Under the pieces are notes generated by a model, which did no database searches, was not told the origin of the DNA, and saw only the letters and a list, made by a program, of their open reading frames with translations. Made by a program: the position numbers and the translations under genes. From NCBI GenBank assembly GCA_002428385.1, contig DIWB01000021.1:1-22813 (forward strand): DNA of 22,813 nt, written 5' to 3'. Positions 1-7,166 of this stretch are shown in pieces. Source of the DNA: Bacteroidales bacterium UBA6117 (GTDB taxonomy: Bacteria; Bacteroidota; Bacteroidia; Bacteroidales; VadinHA17). The first letter of the stretch is position 1. The number at the start of each line of letters is the position of its first letter.

Positions 1-35
1 TTAATTTAAAGGATAAGGTACTAATTGCTAAAATC

Positions 36-281
36 ATGTCAAGTTATCGTCAGCATCTCTATCATATTGTTATAAGAACAAAGGATAGTGAGCCAACACT
101 CAAGCATGAAAACTCAGATCCGCTTTATGCCTACATTACAGGTATAATTAAAAACAAGGATAGTCACCTGTATCGTATTAACGGCGTTGAGAATCATACT
201 CATATTCTTACAGATATAAATCCGTCACTTGCCCCTGTGGATTTCGTAAAGGATTCAGCACCTTCGGAGCTGACTTCATAG
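36..281 (+). pseudogene. Truncated REP-associated (Y1/IS200-like) transposase
   Basis: The 81-residue product is the N-terminal half of a Y1 (HUH) transposase of the REP-associated type common in Bacteroidota, normally about 150 residues. Visible family features are the SYRQHLYHIV start, the YITGIIKNKDSHLYRINGVE stretch and the metal-binding HUH-type motif HTH in ENHTHILTDI (residues 53-55). Homology ends at DFVKD (about residue 72). The last residues, SAPSELTS, are encoded by DNA resembling a diverged unit of the hairpin repeats that follow. The helix carrying the catalytic tyrosine is missing, so the protein should be unable to cut DNA. In full-length relatives this enzyme mobilises or maintains short palindromic repeats, which fits the repeat field directly downstream. 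Transposase identity is well supported. Loss of function is inferred from the truncation. Confidence 0.8.
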
Positions 282-294
282 GGTGGATTTCTTA

Positions 295-313
295 CCTCCG
301 GTTGCACCGGAGG
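295..313 (+). repeat. Perfect 8-bp-stem hairpin at the array start
   Basis: CCTCCGGT-TGC-ACCGGAGG is a perfect inverted repeat with a 3-nt loop. It joins the last bases after the transposase remnant to unit 1 of the 44-bp array. Its reverse complement has the same architecture as the hairpin at 946-964, with one compensatory base-pair change. Confidence 0.85.
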
Positions 314-699
314 TTATTCACATATTGCTCCTTCAGAGCAAGTTGTTGCACCGGAGGTCATTCTCATATTGCTCTTTCAGAACAAGTTGTCGCACCGGAG
401 GTTATTCACTTATTGCTCCTTCAGAGCAAGTTGTTGCACCGGAGGTTATTCACTTATTGCTCTTTCAGAGCAAGTTGTCGCACCGGAGGTTATTCACATA
501 TTGCTCTTTCAGAGCAAGTTGTCGCACCGGAGGTCATTCTCATATTGCTCTTTCAGAGCAAGTTGTTGCACCGGAGGTCATTCACTTATTGCTCCTTCAG
601 AGCAAGTTGTTGCACCGGAGGTTATTCACTTATTGCTCCTTCAGAGCAAGTTGTTGCACCAGAGTTCATTCATCGAGTACTCTTTCAGAGCAGGTTGTA
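304..699 (+). repeat. 44-bp tandem repeat array, nine units
   Basis: Units start at 304, 348, 392, 436, 480, 524, 568, 612 and 656, exactly 44 bp apart. Each runs GCACCGGAGGT(T/C)ATTC..., then a small hairpin TTGCTC-(C/T)TTCA-GAGCAA (6-bp stem, 5-nt loop), then AGTTGTT or AGTTGTC. The ninth unit is diverged. Variants (loop C or T, TTATTCAC or TCATTC, TTG or TCG) are shuffled between units, as expected from slippage or gene conversion. Because 44 is not a multiple of three and the unit has no stop codon, all three plus frames stay open. The open frames there are therefore a product of the period, not genes. The array directly follows the truncated transposase. Confidence 0.93.
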
Positions 700-937
700 T
701 AAATCCGGGTGTCGAAAACCTCGGCAGTGGTAGATTATGAACAATCCCCAGTGAAATAACGGTGGCAGAAGTAAATTGTGAATAACCATCCATCGGAAAC
801 CGCAACAGCTGTGGATTGCAATCAATCATCGGTGAAAAACCGCGACAGCGGTTTAATGTGAATAACCATCCATCGGAAACCGCAACAGCTGTGGATTGCA
901 ATCAATCACCGGTGAAAAACCGCGACAGCGGTTTAAT
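698..937 (+). repeat. 80-bp tandem repeat: two near-identical copies and one decayed copy
   Basis: Copies at 778-857 and 858-937 differ at one base only (T829 versus C909). A decayed copy can be aligned at about 698-777. Each good copy starts GTGAATAACC and ends with the hairpin AAACCGC-GACA-GCGGTTT (837-854 and 917-934), followed by TTAATGTG. GTGAATAACC is the reverse complement of GGTTATTCAC inside the 44-bp units, so the two arrays share a core module in opposite orientation. The 80-bp period is not a multiple of three and no coding role is apparent. Confidence 0.88.
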
Positions 938-1003
938 GTGAATAACCGCCGGTGCAACCGGCGGCCAACAGCCGTCCCTGACGTAAACCCTGAAAGGGTT
1001 TAA
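938..1003 (+). repeat. Terminal partial repeat unit with two hairpins
   Basis: A further unit begins GTGAATAACC at 938, then departs from the 80-bp copies. It contains the perfect hairpin CCGCCGGT-GCA-ACCGGCGG (946-964). A second hairpin, TAAACCCT-GAA-AGGGTTTA (984-1002), follows. Both belong in style to the palindromes to the left and may be the right-hand boundary of the repeat field. Confidence 0.8.
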
Positions 1004-1160
1004 TATCAGACATCTGACGAACAATAGATCATTAAGGTTTTCAATTTCAGAGCTAATTGGTGTATGTAAGATCAACTGCATTTTGATCAGGTCAGACACT
1101 GCTTCACTGATTCTTCTCCATGTGCTGCTATGTTGAAAACAGGATCTAAATTCTACCTTC
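1004..1160. other. Intergenic stretch without recognisable gene
   Basis: Nothing supportable was found here. A short minus-strand open frame runs from 1099 into the repeats, but its peptide resembles no family I recognise and its downstream half is repeat DNA. It may be the eroded remains of an older gene. Confidence 0.4.
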
Positions 1161-1188
1161 GAAAAACCGGGCGCAAACCCGGTTTTTC
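1161..1188. terminator. 11-bp-stem hairpin with flanking A and T runs
   Basis: GAAAAACCGGG (1161-1171) pairs perfectly with CCCGGTTTTTC (1178-1188) around the loop CGCAAA. The A run before and T run after would allow factor-independent termination in either direction. No clear gene ends here. Its position after the repeat field and the following TTTAATGTG, which echoes the repeat modules, mean it may instead be another member of that hairpin family. Confidence 0.5.
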
Positions 1189-1190
1189 CA

Positions 1191-1221
1191 TTTAATGTGC
1201 CGATCCATAATTTTACTTTCG
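1191..1221 (+). promoter_or_regulatory. Candidate promoter for the PD40 lipoprotein gene
   Basis: TTTA at 1191-1194 and TACTTTCG at 1214-1221 match the Bacteroidota -33/-7 pattern (TTTG, then TAnnTTTG) with a 19-nt spacer and one mismatch in each box. A start just downstream would give a leader of about 35 nt before the ATG at 1264. Confidence 0.45.
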
Positions 1222-1263
1222 GAAGGCCGTTTTAAAGTAATAAGGCAAATACAAGTTCAATCC

Positions 1264-2262
1264 ATGAAAATAAATACCAGATATCTAATTTCATCAATGT
1301 CGTTGCTGGCAGCTTTTCTGCTTACAATATCGTGTGAAAAGAAAACAACACCTGCTCTTATAGAAAGGGGAACCTTCCCCGATTCACTTATCATATTGTC
1401 GGATATCAACTCATCCTATGACGATTACAACTCCGACATTCATCAGCTGTCGTCCGGAAGTCCTATTGTTTTCTCAAGCAACAGGGGCAGCACCGGAGGC
1501 CAGTTTGATCTTGTGCACGGAGCATTTGCATACAGTTTTGTACAGGAAAACGGTGATTTCTTCATGTTTTCGGAAATGGCGTCTGATCCCTTTCTCTCAC
1601 AGCTTGTTTCAAAAGTCAATACGCCCGGGGATGATTTTGGTCCTTACAGGTTTTACAGCCCTGTCGACGGTATGGAATATCTTGTACTGTCATCAGAGAA
1701 CACTTCCGGAGATCTTGATTTTCAATACACAAAAAACCTTCCCTATTTCGGGACCGCTATTCCGGCGATAGCTGATTCAAAGCCTGTTGCCCTGCTGAAT
1801 TCCTCCGACAATGATGCTTACTTCTGTTTTAACACCGGTCAGGATACAGCATATTTCTGCCGCGACACCGATGGAAGCTTCGATATCTGGATGTTGCCTA
1901 AGCAAACCGAGGCAAACATGGATGAATGGTTTTCGCAGGAAGCAGCAACCCCGGTCAGGGTAGATGCCTTGAGCAGTGCAGCCAGCGACAAGTGTCCCTA
2001 CATCTTCAGGAAGATCATGGTATTTGCCTCCGACCGTGAGGGAGGACTGGGAGGATTTGACCTGTATTATTCGGAATTTGAGAACGGAACCTGGGGCTCA
2101 CCGGTAAATTTCGGACCTGATATTAACACCGCGTCGGATGAGTACCGGCCAATACTTTCGGGGAATGAATATTTCACAAATATGTTCCTGCTTTTCTCAT
2201 CAGACAGGCCCGGCGGAAAGGGCGGATTTGACTTGTATTTCCGCGGCACAGACCTGTTTTAG
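1264..2262 (+). CDS. PD40-repeat (TolB/WD40-like) lipoprotein
   Basis: The product is 332 residues when started at the ATG at 1264. This start gives a good lipoprotein signal: KINTR, then a hydrophobic segment, then LLTISC with the lipidated cysteine at residue 24. The upstream in-frame ATG at 1195 would bury the signal and overlap the putative promoter. The mature part carries PD40-type beta-propeller motifs: FSSNRGSTGGQFDLV near the N terminus, FASDREGGLGGFDLYYSEF in the middle, and FSSDRPGGKGGFDLYF at the end, together with NTASDEYRPIL. Such repeats occur in Bacteroidota outer-membrane and periplasmic proteins, often fused to an OmpA domain, which is absent here. The role is probably protein or glycan binding in the envelope. 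The gene ends 2 nt from the folD stop, tail to tail. Confidence 0.85.
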   Translation: MKINTRYLISSMSLLAAFLLTISCEKKTTPALIERGTFPDSLIILSDINSSYDDYNSDIHQLSSGSPIVFSSNRGSTGGQFDLVHGAFAYSFVQENGDFFMFSEMASDPFLSQLVSKVNTPGDDFGPYRFYSPVDGMEYLVLSSENTSGDLDFQYTKNLPYFGTAIPAIADSKPVALLNSSDNDAYFCFNTGQDTAYFCRDTDGSFDIWMLPKQTEANMDEWFSQEAATPVRVDALSSAASDKCPYIFRKIMVFASDREGGLGGFDLYYSEFENGTWGSPVNFGPDINTASDEYRPILSGNEYFTNMFLLFSSDRPGGKGGFDLYFRGTDLF

Positions 2263-2264
2263 CC

Positions 2265-3137
2265 TCAATCTCTTTTCCCGACCGCCATAAGCGTGTTCCG
2301 CAGGAGAGCCACCCTGGTCATGGGGCCGACTCCGCCGGGAACAGGCGTGATATATGAACACAGAGGTGCCACATTTTCAAAATCGACGTCACCGGCAAGC
2401 CGCCATCCCGATTTTGTGGCTGAAGAAGGCAGACGGGTGGTACCCACGTCGATCACCACAACTCCCGGCTTTACCATATCCGCTTTCACGAATCCCGGTG
2501 ATCCCAGGGCGGCAACTATTATGTCGGCTCGCTTAAGATGCGAAGCTATGTCCTTTGTCCTGCTGTGCACCACGGTCACCGTTGCATCCAGGCCTTTCTG
2601 AGAAAGCAGGATGCTGAGGGGACGACCGACAATATTGCTCCGGCCGATCACAACGCATTCCTTTCCTGATGTTTCGATGTTGTATCGCTTCAGAAGTTCA
2701 ACTATTCCGAAGGGTGTGGCGGGAAGGTAACAATCAATGCCGATAACCATCCTTCCGAGATTGACCGGATGAAAACCGTCGGCATCTTTTTCGGGATCGA
2801 TGGCTTCCGTAATCCGGCTTTCGGAAATATGATCAGGCAGGGGAAGCTGGACTATAAAGCCGTCCACATCAGGATCGCTGTTAAGCTTCCCGATAGCTTC
2901 AAGGATTTCTTCTTCCGAAACATCGTCCTTCATTCTGACAAGCGTGGATATGAATCCCACTTCTTCGCAGTCTTTTATCTTATTGGCGACATAGGTCTCG
3001 CTCGAACCGTTTGATCCGACCAGAATTGCGGCCAGGTGAGGAATCTTCATCCCTTTTTGGGATCTTTCGGCTACTTTACGGGCTATTTCATCCTTGATGA
3101 GGCCCGCGGTCAGTTTTCCATCGATAATTTTGTACAT
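2265..3137 (-). CDS. folD: Bifunctional methylenetetrahydrofolate dehydrogenase / methenyltetrahydrofolate cyclohydrolase FolD
   Basis: This cytosolic enzyme interconverts 5,10-methylene-THF, 5,10-methenyl-THF and 10-formyl-THF, using NADP(H) in the first step, for purine and formyl-methionine synthesis. At 290 residues it has normal length. Visible motifs are YVANKIKDCEEVGF (residues 49-62, with the catalytic lysine at 53), DGFIVQLPLP (92-101), KDADGFHP (117-124), the Rossmann signature VVIGRSNIVGRPLS (162-175) and PVPGGVGPMTR near the C terminus. All key residues appear present. It starts 11 nt after the ffh stop on the same strand, so the two are probably co-transcribed, a pairing I recall from other Bacteroidota. 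Confidence 0.98.
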   Translation of the reverse strand: MYKIIDGKLTAGLIKDEIARKVAERSQKGMKIPHLAAILVGSNGSSETYVANKIKDCEEVGFISTLVRMKDDVSEEEILEAIGKLNSDPDVDGFIVQLPLPDHISESRITEAIDPEKDADGFHPVNLGRMVIGIDCYLPATPFGIVELLKRYNIETSGKECVVIGRSNIVGRPLSILLSQKGLDATVTVVHSRTKDIASHLKRADIIVAALGSPGFVKADMVKPGVVVIDVGTTRLPSSATKSGWRLAGDVDFENVAPLCSYITPVPGGVGPMTRVALLRNTLMAVGKRD

Positions 3138-3148
3138 GGCAGTCAGGT

Positions 3149-4468
3149 TTATCTTTTGCCCATCATGCGTGCGGCATTTTTATTGGCGGTCATCAGTTTC
3201 ATCATACGTCTGGTTTCATCAAACTGCTTAAGGAGGCGGTTTACATCCTGGACGGTTGTACCGCTTCCCGATGCAATTCTTTTTCTCCGGCTTCCGTTAA
3301 GCACGCCGGGATTGGTTCTTTCCTGGGGTGTCATGCTCCGGATTATGGCTTCAATCCCCTTAAAGGCGTTATCGTCTATGTCGAGGTCCTTAATTGACTT
3401 GCCCACACCGGGGATCATTGACATGAGATCCTTTACGTTTCCCATTTTCTTGATCTGCTGAATCTGGGATATAAAGTCGTTAAAATCGAACTGGTCCTTC
3501 GCAATCTTCTTCTGAAGCTTCCTTGCTTCTTCCGTATCGAACTGCTCCTGAGCCTTTTCAACAAGTGAAACTATATCCCCCATTCCAAGGATCCTGTCAG
3601 CCATACGGGTGGGATAGAATACGTCGATGGCATCCAACTTCTCGCCCGTGCTAACAAACTTGATCGGCTTGTTAACGACCGACCTGATTGAAAGGGCAGC
3701 TCCTCCCCTGGTGTCTCCGTCGAGTTTTGTAAGCACCACGCCGTCGAAATCGAGACGGTTGTTGAACTCTTTTGCAGTATTCACAGCATCCTGGCCGGTC
3801 ATGGAATCGACCACGAAGAGTATCTCGTGAGGATTGACGGCATCCTTTATTGATGCTATCTCGTTCATCATCTCCTCGTCGATGGCAAGACGTCCGGCTG
3901 TATCTATGATGACCACATCCCTTCCCGTGAGTTTTGCTTCCCTGACGGCGTTGCGGGCAATCTGAACCGGATTTTTATTTTCTTCCTCAGTATATACAGG
4001 AATCCCGATCTGGGTTCCGAGTACCTTTAGCTGTTCGATAGCTGCCGGTCTGTATATGTCTCCTGCAACCAGCATCGGATTCCTGCCCTTTTTGCTTTGC
4101 ACCCAAAGGGCAAGCTTGCCGCTGAAAGTTGTCTTACCGGATCCCTGAAGACCTGCAATCAGGATGACAGAGGGGTTTACCTTTATATTAATGTCGGTCT
4201 TGTCTCCTCCCATCAGTTCCACAAGCTCGTCATGGACAATCTTGATCATCATCTGCGAAGGATTCACCGATTTGATCACCTCCTGGCCGATAGCCCTGGT
4301 CTTCACCATATCGGTAAACTGTTTGGCTATTTTAAAGTTAACGTCAGCGTCCAGAAGAGCTCGGCGCACTTCCTTCAGAGTTTCAGCAATGTTTATTTCG
4401 GAAATTCTTCCCTGTCCTTTAAGAAGTTTAAAGGATTTTTCCAGTCGTTCGCTGAGTGATTCAAACAT
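3149..4468 (-). CDS. ffh: Signal recognition particle protein Ffh
   Basis: This SRP54-family GTPase binds 4.5S RNA and signal sequences of nascent membrane proteins and docks with FtsY. The 439-residue protein has the N helical domain (1-90), then the G domain with P-loop GLQGSGKT (106-113), DTAGR (189-193) and TKLDGDTRGG (247-256). The methionine-rich M domain starts near 295 and contains SRRKRIASGSG, the 4.5S RNA-binding helix-turn-helix. It lies between argS upstream and folD downstream, with 132 nt to argS that hold a hairpin repeat pair. I saw no convincing -7 box in that gap. Confidence 0.98.
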   Translation of the reverse strand: MFESLSERLEKSFKLLKGQGRISEINIAETLKEVRRALLDADVNFKIAKQFTDMVKTRAIGQEVIKSVNPSQMMIKIVHDELVELMGGDKTDINIKVNPSVILIAGLQGSGKTTFSGKLALWVQSKKGRNPMLVAGDIYRPAAIEQLKVLGTQIGIPVYTEEENKNPVQIARNAVREAKLTGRDVVIIDTAGRLAIDEEMMNEIASIKDAVNPHEILFVVDSMTGQDAVNTAKEFNNRLDFDGVVLTKLDGDTRGGAALSIRSVVNKPIKFVSTGEKLDAIDVFYPTRMADRILGMGDIVSLVEKAQEQFDTEEARKLQKKIAKDQFDFNDFISQIQQIKKMGNVKDLMSMIPGVGKSIKDLDIDDNAFKGIEAIIRSMTPQERTNPGVLNGSRRKRIASGSGTTVQDVNRLLKQFDETRRMMKLMTANKNAARMMGKR

Positions 4469-4503
4469 GGTATCAGAATAATAGAATAAATATTTTACTT
4501 AAG

Positions 4504-4600
4504 TTGCTGGCTTTGCCCTCTGAAGCTTTAGCGAAAGAGGGTTGCTGGTTGCTGGTTGCTGGCTTTGCCCGCCATAGCTTTAGCGGAGGCGGGTTGCTTG
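4504..4600 (-). repeat. Two-unit 52-bp hairpin repeat between argS and ffh
   Basis: TTGCTGG occurs at 4504, 4542, 4549 and 4556. Two hairpin-bearing units begin at 4504 and 4556, 52 bp apart. Unit 1 pairs CCCTCT (4516-4521) with AGAGGG (4536-4541). Unit 2 pairs CCCGCC (4568-4573) with GGCGGG (4588-4593). Both loops contain AGCTTTAGCG. The stems differ by two compensatory base pairs. The minus-strand translation (SFAKASEGKA) is a peptide often produced by an intergenic repeat widespread in Bacteroidota, so this is probably a repeat and not a gene. It begins right at the argS stop. Confidence 0.75.
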
Positions 4601-6388
4601 TTACATCCGTTCCGGCATGTCTATTCCAAGGAGCCACATGCCTGAAAGCAATACCTGGCTCGTGACCTTTGAGAGCAGCAGTCTGAAATTCCTCAGTGAA
4701 GGATCTTCTTCTCCGAGGATCGAAAAATCGTGATAGAACTGGTTGAATTCCCTTGCAAGGTCGTAGCAATAGTTTGCTATGAGCGCCGGGGAATAGGTCT
4801 CAGCAGCTTCAGTCACAATGTCGGAATATTTCCTGAGCAGTTTTACCAGGTCAATTTCCTTGGGTCCGGGAAAGGCTGACCGTACTCCTTCAGGATCAGG
4901 CATCAGACCCGATTGTTCAGCCTTCCGGAATACCGATTTAATCCTGGCGTAGGTGTACTGGATAAATGGTCCGGTATTGCCGTTGAAGTCGATCGATTCG
5001 GCAGGATTGAAAGTCATATTTTTGTGAGGATCCACTTTCAGAATAAAGTACTTGAGAGCCCCGAGTCCTATCTTCATAAAGATCTCCTCCTTTTCATCCC
5101 CGCTGAATTCAGAGAGTTTTCCGAGCTCCATCGACACGCTCCTGGCTGTCTCTTTCATCTCGGTTACAAGGTCATCAGCATCGACGACGGTACCTTCGCG
5201 CGACTTCATCCTGCCTTCGGGCAGTTCGACCATTCCGTAGGAGTAGTGTATCAGGCCGTCGGCCCAGGTGTAGCCAATCTTTTTCATTAGCGCCCTCAGT
5301 ACCTGGAAATGATAGTTTTGTTCATTTCCAACCACATAGAGGGTCTTGTCGAAGTGAAAATCGTTCTGCCTTGCCACTGCAGTACCAAGGTCCTGTGTCA
5401 TATAGACCGCAGTACCGTCGGATCTGAGCAGCAGTTTATGGTCGAGTCCCTGGTCGGTGAGATCGACCCAGATTGAATTATCATCATGCTGGTAAAGAAC
5501 CTTATTCTTCAGTCCTTCAAGAACGATATCCCTGCCAGTGAGATATGTCTCTGATTCGTAGTAAATCTTATCAAAATCGACGCCCAGCATTTTGTAGGTC
5601 TCGTCGAATCCCTTGTAAACCCACGAGTTCATCATCTTCCACAAGTCTGTCACTTCCCTGTCGCCGTTCTCCCATTTCAAAAGCATATCGCGGGCTTCGG
5701 CCATCAGCGGAGCCGAGTTTCTTGCCTCGGTTTCGTTCATACCGCTTCCGATAAGCTCCTCAGCCTGCTTCCTGTACTCCTGTTCAAACATCACGTAGTA
5801 TTTTCCAACCAGGTGATCGCCCTTCATTCCTGACGATTCAGGAGTTTCGCCTCCTGAATACTTAAGCCAGGCAAGCATTGATTTGCAGATATGAATACCG
5901 CGGTCGTTTACAATATTTGTCTTTATAACCCGGTGGCCGCATGATGAGAGTATTCTGTAAAGAGAAAACCCCAGCAGGTTATTTCTTATATGTCCGAGAT
6001 GAAGCGGCTTGTTTGTGTTAGGTGAGGAATATTCAACGAGGATGGTTTCAGGCTTCACCGACCGGCATTTTGCATAGAGGTCATCTGCCTTGGCCAGTCC
6101 CGCAAAGTATTCAACCCACCATCTGTCGGAGATCTCTATATTAAGGAATCCCTTTATGACGTTAAATCCGGAAACATGTGGTAATTCGCCCTGGAGGAAA
6201 TTGCCTATTGCCGCACCCGTGTTTTCCGGAGTGTTTTTGGAATACCTCAGGAGGGGAAAAACAACAAGCGTGAAATCGCCCCTGAATTCCTTCCTGGTCT
6301 CCTGTATCTGTATAAGATTTTCCGGGACCTCACTATTGTAAAGCACCCTGACCGCTTCGATTATTTTGTTCCTGAGATGAATTTCCAT
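4601..6388 (-). CDS. argS: Arginyl-tRNA synthetase
   Basis: This class I synthetase charges tRNA-Arg. The 595-residue product has normal length. The N-terminal tRNA-recognition domain covers about residues 1-90. The HIGH-type motif is HLGH (130-133), preceded by VEYSSPNTNKP. The KMSKS-like loop is MKSREGT (near 394), and the C-terminal DALR anticodon-binding domain ends at residue 595. The chosen start begins MEIHLRNKII and is the only methionine that keeps the N-terminal domain whole. A TATATTTG box (minus strand, 6419-6412) lies upstream. Transcription may continue into ffh and folD. Confidence 0.98.
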   Translation of the reverse strand: MEIHLRNKIIEAVRVLYNSEVPENLIQIQETRKEFRGDFTLVVFPLLRYSKNTPENTGAAIGNFLQGELPHVSGFNVIKGFLNIEISDRWWVEYFAGLAKADDLYAKCRSVKPETILVEYSSPNTNKPLHLGHIRNNLLGFSLYRILSSCGHRVIKTNIVNDRGIHICKSMLAWLKYSGGETPESSGMKGDHLVGKYYVMFEQEYRKQAEELIGSGMNETEARNSAPLMAEARDMLLKWENGDREVTDLWKMMNSWVYKGFDETYKMLGVDFDKIYYESETYLTGRDIVLEGLKNKVLYQHDDNSIWVDLTDQGLDHKLLLRSDGTAVYMTQDLGTAVARQNDFHFDKTLYVVGNEQNYHFQVLRALMKKIGYTWADGLIHYSYGMVELPEGRMKSREGTVVDADDLVTEMKETARSVSMELGKLSEFSGDEKEEIFMKIGLGALKYFILKVDPHKNMTFNPAESIDFNGNTGPFIQYTYARIKSVFRKAEQSGLMPDPEGVRSAFPGPKEIDLVKLLRKYSDIVTEAAETYSPALIANYCYDLAREFNQFYHDFSILGEEDPSLRNFRLLLSKVTSQVLLSGMWLLGIDMPERM

Positions 6389-6411
6389 TGCAGTTTAAGA
6401 AATTACGCCTG

Positions 6412-6419
6412 CAAATATA
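6412..6419 (-). promoter_or_regulatory. Candidate -7 box upstream of argS
   Basis: On the minus strand the sequence reads TATATTTG, a full match to TAnnTTTG, 23 nt before the argS start. The -33 box is poor: only TTTA at 6445-6442, with a 22-nt spacer. The call rests mainly on the -7 match and its position. Confidence 0.4.
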
Positions 6420-6550
6420 GCATTTTAATGAAATCCATGAATAAAGAGCGTCAGCGTACAATGCAGGCGACAGTTTTATCAGGAGCGCTATATGTTTTAT
6501 ATCAACGAATGTTTTTATTTGACTATTGACCGATTCTTTTTGATTAAAAT

Positions 6551-6582
6551 TTTATAACATAAAAAAAGATGTTATACTTTTG
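6551..6582 (+). promoter_or_regulatory. Promoter of the SiaC-like gene, overlapped by an inverted repeat
   Basis: TTTA (6551-6554), a 20-nt spacer and TACTTTTG (6575-6582) form a good Bacteroidota promoter, 46 nt before the ATG at 6629. An 8-bp inverted repeat, TATAACAT (6553-6560) and ATGTTATA (6569-6576), spans the spacer and enters the -7 box. It is separated by 8 nt of mostly A. Its placement is that of a repressor operator, although it could also be a chance AT-rich palindrome. Confidence 0.55.
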
Positions 6583-6628
6583 AAGTAGGTCATTCAGATA
6601 TATAAAAAAGGAAAAAAACGATCCTGCC

Positions 6629-7081
6629 ATGAAGGAGCTTAAGAACTTATTTGTTGAACAAACTGACAAAACCCCTCTGATAGATTTCAACTATCTGAAC
6701 GGGGAAATGATTCTCTCGGGAAAGTCAATTCCCATTAATGCTCCCAGGATATTTGAACCTCTTCTTGAGTGGGTCAATGAATACGTTAAAAATCCAAGGC
6801 AGAATACAAATTTACGTTTAAATCTTGAATATTTCAATACGGCATCGTCGATATGGCTCGCCAAAATTGTAAAGGCTCTCTCAGGAATAAGCAAACCTGA
6901 ATGCGTCCTTTTCCTTCATATTTATTTCCCAATCGAGGACTTTGATGATATCGATGATATAAAGGATGATCTAAGTCCGGTTATTGATATTGTAGGTGCA
7001 GCTACCGTCAGCGTCGGACTGAAAATATACGGTACCGATGATTCTGGAAAGGTACTGAAGGAGTCAATGATATTTATATAG
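6629..7081 (+). CDS. SiaC-family (DUF1987) regulatory phosphoprotein
   Basis: The 150-residue product fits the DUF1987/SiaC family. It has KTPLIDFNYLNGEMILSG, then SIPINAPRIFEPLLEWVNEYV, then LRLNLEYFNTASSIWLAKIV. In Pseudomonas SiaC the threonine of the conserved FNTxSS motif is phosphorylated by the kinase SiaB and dephosphorylated by the PP2C phosphatase SiaA. The unphosphorylated form controls the diguanylate cyclase SiaD. Here the equivalent residue is Thr71. No SiaA, SiaB or GGDEF partner lies in the window, so any partner must be elsewhere. The gene seems to have its own promoter. The next gene starts 85 nt downstream with no clear terminator between. Family is confident, pathway role is inferred. 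Confidence 0.8.
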   Translation: MKELKNLFVEQTDKTPLIDFNYLNGEMILSGKSIPINAPRIFEPLLEWVNEYVKNPRQNTNLRLNLEYFNTASSIWLAKIVKALSGISKPECVLFLHIYFPIEDFDDIDDIKDDLSPVIDIVGAATVSVGLKIYGTDDSGKVLKESMIFI

Positions 7082-7166
7082 GCCGGCAGCTCAATTTCCT
7101 CCTGTCAGCTTCTGTTTCTGATTTTTTTGCCATAACTTTATTACGGTAAACCAATTGCTTTGCACC

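Noticed and set aside
304..699. Possible CRISPR array
   Set aside because: The units are contiguous 44-bp copies with no unique spacers between repeats, and no cas genes are present in the window.
283..740. Three overlapping plus-strand open frames of 123-143 codons with repeated peptides
   Set aside because: They are the three frames of the 44-bp array. The period is not a multiple of three and the unit lacks stops, so all frames are open by construction. The peptides resemble no known protein.
641..1099. Minus-strand open frames of 86 and 65 codons
   Set aside because: Most of their length is 44-bp and 80-bp repeat DNA. No family resemblance or plausible start signals were seen.
1195..1263. 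Earlier start for the PD40 lipoprotein
   Set aside because: It would add 23 residues ahead of a good lipoprotein signal and overlap the -33/-7-like sites.
4473..4769. Minus-strand 98-codon frame containing SFAKASEGKA
   Set aside because: It overlaps argS in another frame, and its tail is translated hairpin repeat, a frequent false gene in Bacteroidota.
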